Made by a program: the position numbers and the translations under genes. This document shows, piece after piece, positions 7,367 through 10,745 of a stretch of 10,745 nt of DNA. Under the pieces are notes generated by a model that saw nothing but the letters and a program-made list of their open reading frames with translations, was not told the origin of the DNA and made no database searches. Origin of the DNA: DASPXY01 sp038227745 (GTDB taxonomy: Bacteria > Planctomycetota > Planctomycetia > Gemmatales > Gemmataceae); contig JBBRPS010000322.1 of NCBI GenBank assembly GCA_038227745.1, positions 1 through 10,745 on the forward strand, written 5' to 3'. The stretch's first letter is position 1, and the number at the start of each line of letters is the position of its first letter.

Positions 7367-9387
7367 TCAGGGTAGATGGTCTTCGCGGATCCAACCGAAA
7401 TCTTTCCCGGAACGCGACAGCCACAGGTCGTTGTCGTTGTGGTCGCGGATGAGCAACTCGATCTGGGCCGCGAGCCGTTCGCGCAGGCGAGCGCGTTCTT
7501 CCTCGTTCATCGTCTCCAGCTTGCCGCGCTCCAGTTGCAGGATGGAGCCGCGCCGGCACGGGATGCCCCGGGCCGCCAGGTAGACGTCCAGCGGCTCGAC
7601 GCGATCCTTCTGCTGGAAGAACTCGCCGAACAGGCTGGTACGTCCTTCCACGCCGCGGCGGAAGATCGCCGCGCCGAGGTTGGGGTTCGAGGTGACCGCA
7701 ATCAGGCCGCTCATGCCGTGGATCAGCATGCCCAGGTCCTCGCGCGGCAGGTACACCTCGCGTTCCAGGACCGGCAGCCCGCTCTGTTCGCACAAGGCCC
7801 AGCCGGTCGAGAAGGTGGGCACGCCGGGCCGCAGCCTGCCGACGTCGATGCCGGCGCCGGGCAGGAATTCCAGGATCTCGGTGACCTTGCGCACGTCCAG
7901 TCCGGTGTCGCGCGCGACCAGCGCGGGGTCCTTCTCGCCGCGGGCCACGGCAAGCACCACGTCCTGGCGCGCGTCCGTCTCCTTGCGCTCCGTCTCCAGG
8001 ACGGCGCGCACCCGGCGACGAGCTGGCCGGCGCCGTCCAGGGGATAACAGGCGCCGCCCGTCCCCTGGGCCAGGCCGTTCAGCTGCTCCCACAGCAGGCG
8101 CTTGTCGGCGTTCTGCTGCGGCTGGCCGGTGATCGTGCCGAAGATCTTGACCCGGCGCTGGCCGGCGCGGGCGGCGCTCGTGAGCTTGGCGCGGCCGATG
8201 TTGCGCGGGTTCTGGCGGTCGCCCGGCTCGTGCGCGGAACTGTCGGCGACGACGACCACCACCTTATGCGAACCCTGCCGGAACGGCGTCTCGTCCAGGG
8301 CCGCCCAGACGCCGTCGTACAGCGCCTCGGGAGTGTCGCCGCCGTCGGTCGCCTGCAAGCCATCGAGCTTGCCCAGGAAGGCCTCGGCATCCCGGTCGAG
8401 GCCGAAGTGCCGGGTCACGAACGTGGTGCGCGCGTCGTCGTGATCGCGGTAGGCGACCAGGCCAAAGGCCACGTCGGGCCGGCGGTTCGCGTCCCCTTGC
8501 TGCAGCTGCCGCGCGATGGCGCGGATCGTGGCCTTGACCGCCTCGATGTAGGGCTGCATCGACCCGGTGCAGTCCACGACAAACACCAGGTCGAGACGGC
8601 GGACCTTCCGCAGCGCTTCCTTCAGGTGAGCGGAGGCCTGTTTCCCTCCGCCGATCTCATTGGTCGCCGGTTCCGCCAGGTTCTCCTTCAGTTCGGCGAG
8701 GAAGTGCAGCCGTACCAGCTCGTGAACCTGTCCGCGAACCTCGACGCGGTGGATCTCCACGATCGGCCAGGGCATGTAGGCCCTGCCCTCCCGCAGACGG
8801 GCGCGGGCGATGGGCTTGACGGCCGTCGTGCCCTTCTGGAGCAGCTCGACCAGGGCGTCCTTGCTCGGGTAGACGAGGATCGGCGGCACACGGCGGGACG
8901 GCTCGCGCACGCCGCGGACGCCGACGCGCGTGTCCCAGCGGGCGACGGCCGCGGCGTGTACCCAGCCGATGACGTCGCGGCGCTGCATGGTCGGCCCGAT
9001 CAGGTAATGGGTGGCGGCTCCGTCGCGGGGAGATACGTCGAAGACGTAATAGGGGCGGAAATAGGCCAGTGGACTGCCCACCGGTGCGCCGGCTCGCGGC
9101 GGAGCCTCGCTCAGGCAGCGGGCGCCCTCGGCGATCGCCAGCACCTTGGCCTGGATACCGTCCTGGTTCATCAGGCAGTCCACGCCGGCGCGACGGGCGA
9201 ACGAGGTGGGAGCGGTCGGGGCGGCCGGGGCGAGCGCAGCGGTGGGCGTTGACCGCAGGCCCTCCTCCGTTTGCGGGCTGCGGCAGCCGGCTGCGGCAAG
9301 CAGCAGTCCGCAGGCGAGAGCGACGAGCAGGGGGGGAAAGCCGGGCTGTCGGTCCGTCGAGCAGGGAGACGTGGCGCGCGGGGTCAT
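7367..9387 (-). CDS. vWA-domain lipoprotein with apparent -1 base frameshift
   Basis: Starts at ATG 9387-9385 with GAGGAG 8 bases upstream. A hydrophobic stretch (LLVALACGLLLAAAGC) ends in a lipobox with C35, suggesting a lipoprotein. Residues about 65-155 look like a small SH3-like beta domain (YYVFDVS...HYLIGP...IGWVHAAAVARWDTR). A vWA domain spans about 263-455 with a full MIDAS: D272-C-T-G-S276, T352 in GGDTPEA, D382 in VVADSS. The frame is good to about residue 458 (8014). It then turns into arginine- and cysteine-rich shadow sequence, while the sensible continuation (VRAVLETERKETDARQ..., 214 residues) runs in another frame from 8011 to the stop at 7367. One missing base in 8011-8016 explains this; restored, the product would be about 673 residues. 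The C-terminal part (PVLEREVYLPREDL, an acidic/basic helix, then DHNDNDLW) has no identity I recognise. vWA proteins of this kind mediate metal-dependent protein contacts. Second gene of the run. Confidence 0.85.
8011..8016 (-). other. Frameshift site in the vWA gene
   Basis: On the minus strand the bases around the break read CTCGTCGCCGGGTGCGCG. The upstream frame gives L-V-A-G-C-A; the downstream frame needs GTG-CGC-GCC (V-R-A). Adding one base after GTCGCC, for example a third C giving GCCCGGG, joins them as LVARVRAVLE without other change. This suggests loss of one base from a C run. Candidates are a sequencing or assembly error, a real null mutation, or recoding. I see no classical slippery heptamer. 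Confidence 0.75.
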
Positions 9388-9487
9388 GAGTCGATCTCCT
9401 CGGTTGGTGGGGCAAGGTGCCGGGCAGGGAGGCAGGCCCCGGGCCAGGGCCGCCCCCCGCGCCGGGGCTGTGGGCGCGGCAACCTAT

Positions 9488-10273
9488 TCAGCGGGCCGAG
9501 GTTTCCTTGAGGGCGGCGTCGATCTCGGCAAGCGTGTCGCCGGAGCGGGACGGCTCCTCGTAGTGGATGGTCCCCGGATTGCGAGCCGTGCTGTCGAGGG
9601 CGACCTCGGCCTCGTTGACGCGATCGAGCAGGGCCTCCCAGGTTTTGCGGAAGCCGGTGTTGCCCTGCCTCAGGCCCGTGTCGGCCAGGGCGCGAGTGAT
9701 GTCCTGGATGTCCGCGAGCTGCTGGGCGTTGGCCAAACGCACGCGCAGCGTTTGCAGCTCGGCCGCCTTGGTGGAGCGCAGCGCCCGCGCGTCGGCCAGC
9801 ACTTTCTGTCCCTGGGCGACCGCCTCGCGCAGGCCCTTGAGCCGCGTTGCGCCGATCTCCGCTTGCTGCCGCAGCGCTTTCAATTCCTGGATGCGAATGC
9901 GCACGTCGGCCTCGACGTCGCGCCGCGACCAGTCCCGGCCGGCGATGACGAAGCTGGTGCGCGGGTCGGCGAGCAGCTCGCGGGCCTGCTTCAGGGTGGC
10001 CACCTTTCGATCGCACGCGGCGGCGAGCTTGGCGACCTGTTCGTCGATGGCCTTGGCCTGGCGGGCGGCCTTGAGGAGCTTGACTTCGTGGCGGACGATC
10101 TGCTCGTCCATGTTCTTGAGATGGACCTCGATCTCGACCGCCATCTGCTCGGCGGGCTTGCTCTGCTCGATGTGGTCGGCGGTGCGCCACCACAAGGCCC
10201 GCAGGGATGTGGTGTAGCCGAGCGCGACGAGCGCCAGCACGACGACTGCGGCACCTGATACGATCTTTTTCAC
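9488..10273 (-). CDS. Membrane-anchored coiled-coil protein (first gene of run)
   Basis: 261 residues from a GTG start at 10273-10271, chosen because a perfect AGGAGG lies 6 bases upstream and the product then begins with a normal basic-then-hydrophobic signal anchor (residues 1-20, KKIVSGAAVVVLALVALGY). A long helical region follows, about 40-240, rich in A, K, E, L, Q and R in heptad-like order and broken near 105-125 by DPRTSFVIAGRDWSRRDVE. It is likely a single-pass protein with an extracytoplasmic coiled coil. The size and helix content recall PspA/IM30-type proteins, but PspA lacks such a signal anchor and I see no diagnostic motif, so I do not assign it. It is followed after 97 bases by the vWA gene; that gap is very GC-rich and carries the vWA RBS but no gene. 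Confidence 0.87.
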   Translation of the reverse strand: MKKIVSGAAVVVLALVALGYTTSLRALWWRTADHIEQSKPAEQMAVEIEVHLKNMDEQIVRHEVKLLKAARQAKAIDEQVAKLAAACDRKVATLKQARELLADPRTSFVIAGRDWSRRDVEADVRIRIQELKALRQQAEIGATRLKGLREAVAQGQKVLADARALRSTKAAELQTLRVRLANAQQLADIQDITRALADTGLRQGNTGFRKTWEALLDRVNEAEVALDSTARNPGTIHYEEPSRSGDTLAEIDAALKETSAR

Positions 10274-10279
10274 GGAAAG

Positions 10280-10285
10280 CCTCCT
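10280..10285 (-). promoter_or_regulatory. Shine-Dalgarno site fixing a GTG start
   Basis: A perfect AGGAGG on the minus strand, 6 bases before the GTG at 10273. It is the strongest ribosome binding site in the window, and the reason I take GTG as the start of the first gene of the run. Confidence 0.8.
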
Positions 10286-10341
10286 GAGGGGGAACGGGCA
10301 CGGGACCGGCGTTGCCGTCGTTTCCGTATTTGAGTTATTTA

Positions 10342-10370
10342 AGTATATAATTCCAATTGGCGATTATCAA
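10342..10370 (-). promoter_or_regulatory. Sigma70-type promoter of the four-gene run
   Basis: On the minus strand TTGATA (10370-10365) and TATACT (10347-10342) each match consensus at five of six positions, with exactly 17 bases between them. They lie in the only clearly AT-rich island of the window (about 10320-10370). Transcription would start near 10335, giving a leader of about 60 bases before the GTG at 10273. There is no other good candidate upstream of the run. Confidence 0.6.
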
Positions 10371-10467
10371 GGGGCGGGGAGTCCGATCTTGCCGATTTTC
10401 AACGAGGGGAAGTTGGCGAGCAGAGGAGCGGATCACAGAATCAAGGCGCACAGAATCATAAGAGAAA

Positions 10468-10618
10468 TTGGCATGGTTCAGAGGCGGGTGGCGCACGATG
10501 TGGGGCCGGTTGGCAACCGGCCAGGCGAAGACCGGCCGGTTGCCAACCGGCCAGGCGAAGACCGGCCGGTTGCCAACCGGCCCCACATCGTGCGCCACCC
10601 GCCTCTGAACCATGCCAA
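10468..10618. repeat. Perfect 55-base inverted repeat, 41-base loop
   Basis: Arms 10468-10522 and 10564-10618 are exact reverse complements over all 55 bases. They include GGCATGGTTCA at the outer end and GGGGCCGGTTG-N-CAACCGGCC at the inner end, both also found around 3323-3423. A transcript on either strand could form a very stable hairpin. The arms are far longer than a terminator stem and lack a T run on either side. Confidence 0.95.
10501..10583. repeat. Three copies of a 30-base self-complementary unit
   Basis: Copies start at 10501, 10531 and 10561; the third diverges after GG at 10580. The shared core is CCGGTTG-N-CAACCGG followed in the first two by CCAGGCGAAG. Each core is a hairpin on its own. 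The centre base is G in the first copy and C in the other two. The middle copy is the loop of the large inverted repeat, so copy number has varied by tandem duplication inside a palindrome. Confidence 0.88.
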
Positions 10619-10745
10619 AAAGGGGAAGCAATGCCCTGTCCCCTCGGCCTTTCTGTTTTGATGATTCTGTGCGCCATGATTCTGTGAACCGCTCTAGCGA
10701 GAAGTGTTTGCCGGGCCGCCGAAGAGTAGCCGTTCACGGGGCATC

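Larger units (their letters stand above)
10433..10687. repeat. Composite nested inverted-repeat element
   Basis: Outer arms 10433-10459 and 10661-10687 are 27 bases each and match with one mismatch (at 10676). Each holds two copies of CACAGAATCA as a short direct repeat. Inside them lies the longer perfect inverted repeat 10468-10618. The symmetry is interrupted on the right by about 42 unpaired bases (10619-10660). No transposase or other supported gene is inside; the element is too short and I see no clear target-site duplication. It resembles a non-autonomous mobile repeat or a REP/BIME-like element (inference). The flanks 10371-10432 and 10688-10745 show nothing I can name. Confidence 0.85.

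Noticed and set aside
3667..7452. A 1261-codon open frame on the plus strand
   Set aside because: It lies antisense to the ABC transporter, whose minus-strand frame has all the ATPase motifs and an RBS. The plus-strand product is low-complexity Q/R/A/G-rich sequence.
7723..8013. Continuation of the vWA frame past residue 459
   Set aside because: It is arginine-, cysteine- and tryptophan-rich with no structure, while the other frame over the same bases reads as ordinary protein to a stop 10 bases before the ABC gene. I treat it as read-through after a frameshift.
8012..8092. Separate gene for the C-terminal part starting at ATG 8092
   Set aside because: Its first 27 codons overlap the vWA domain in a second frame and read as R/G/P-rich shadow. 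I see no Shine-Dalgarno site placed for it, so a frameshift explains the data better.
9388..9487. Hairpin or small RNA between the coiled-coil and vWA genes
   Set aside because: The gap is C- and G-run rich and can pair in many ways by chance. I found no clear stem with a defined loop or T run.
10433..10687. CRISPR array
   Set aside because: There are only three 30-base units, they are contiguous with no unique spacers, and they are arranged inside a larger palindrome. No cas gene is present.
10389..10737. Short open frames on both strands with repeated VGNRP and VANRP words
   Set aside because: The peptide repeats are the translation of the palindromic DNA units. Both strands are open because the sequence is self-complementary, and nothing suggests selection for protein.
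10694..10744. A 16-codon minus-strand frame from the right edge ending in TAG at 10694-10696
   Set aside because: It could be the 3' end of a gene beyond the window, but 16 codons with no recognisable motif is too little to call.

Overview
The window is GC-rich (by eye roughly two thirds G+C or more). All five genes I can support lie on the minus strand; the long plus-strand open frames are shadows of them. The mix of a TIR/CHAT/NB-ARC/TPR signalling protein, a von Willebrand A (vWA) lipoprotein, membrane-anchored coiled-coil proteins and an oversized MacB-like exporter suggests a bacterium with a complex lifestyle. I lean towards a planctomycete, but that is inference: no rRNA or other taxonomic marker is present.

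Layout, in the direction of transcription (high to low coordinates). The region 10274-10745 has no supported gene. It holds a striking composite inverted repeat (10433-10687), then a good sigma70-type promoter (TTGATA-N17-TATACT, 10342-10370). A compact four-gene run follows: a membrane-anchored coiled-coil protein (GTG start, 9488-10273), a vWA-domain lipoprotein carrying an apparent one-base frameshift (7367-9387), a 1095-residue fused ABC ATPase/permease of MacB type with an internally duplicated extracytoplasmic region (4069-7356), and a small single-pass coiled-coil protein (3507-4052). Gaps are about 97, 10 and 16 bases. The run ends in a TTCA-loop hairpin and an intrinsic terminator (3424-3446). 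A second palindrome (3359-3423) follows it and shares its core with the upstream element, so the run is bracketed by two members of one dispersed repeat family.

Downstream, from 3245 to the left edge, is a large gene that never reaches its stop. I translated it by hand through 1081 codons without interruption. It encodes TIR, then a CHAT-type cysteine protease domain, then an NB-ARC/STAND NTPase, then TPRs whose coding DNA is a tandem 120-base repeat. This is the architecture of a bacterial innate-immunity or programmed-death sensor, with two candidate effector domains on one chain.

How they may work together (inference): the four-gene run looks like one envelope machine, in which a lipoprotein and two anchored coiled-coil proteins serve or regulate an FtsX/MacB-type mechanotransmitter or exporter. 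The TIR-CHAT gene has its own terminator-separated unit. Whether it is functionally tied to the run cannot be decided from this window.
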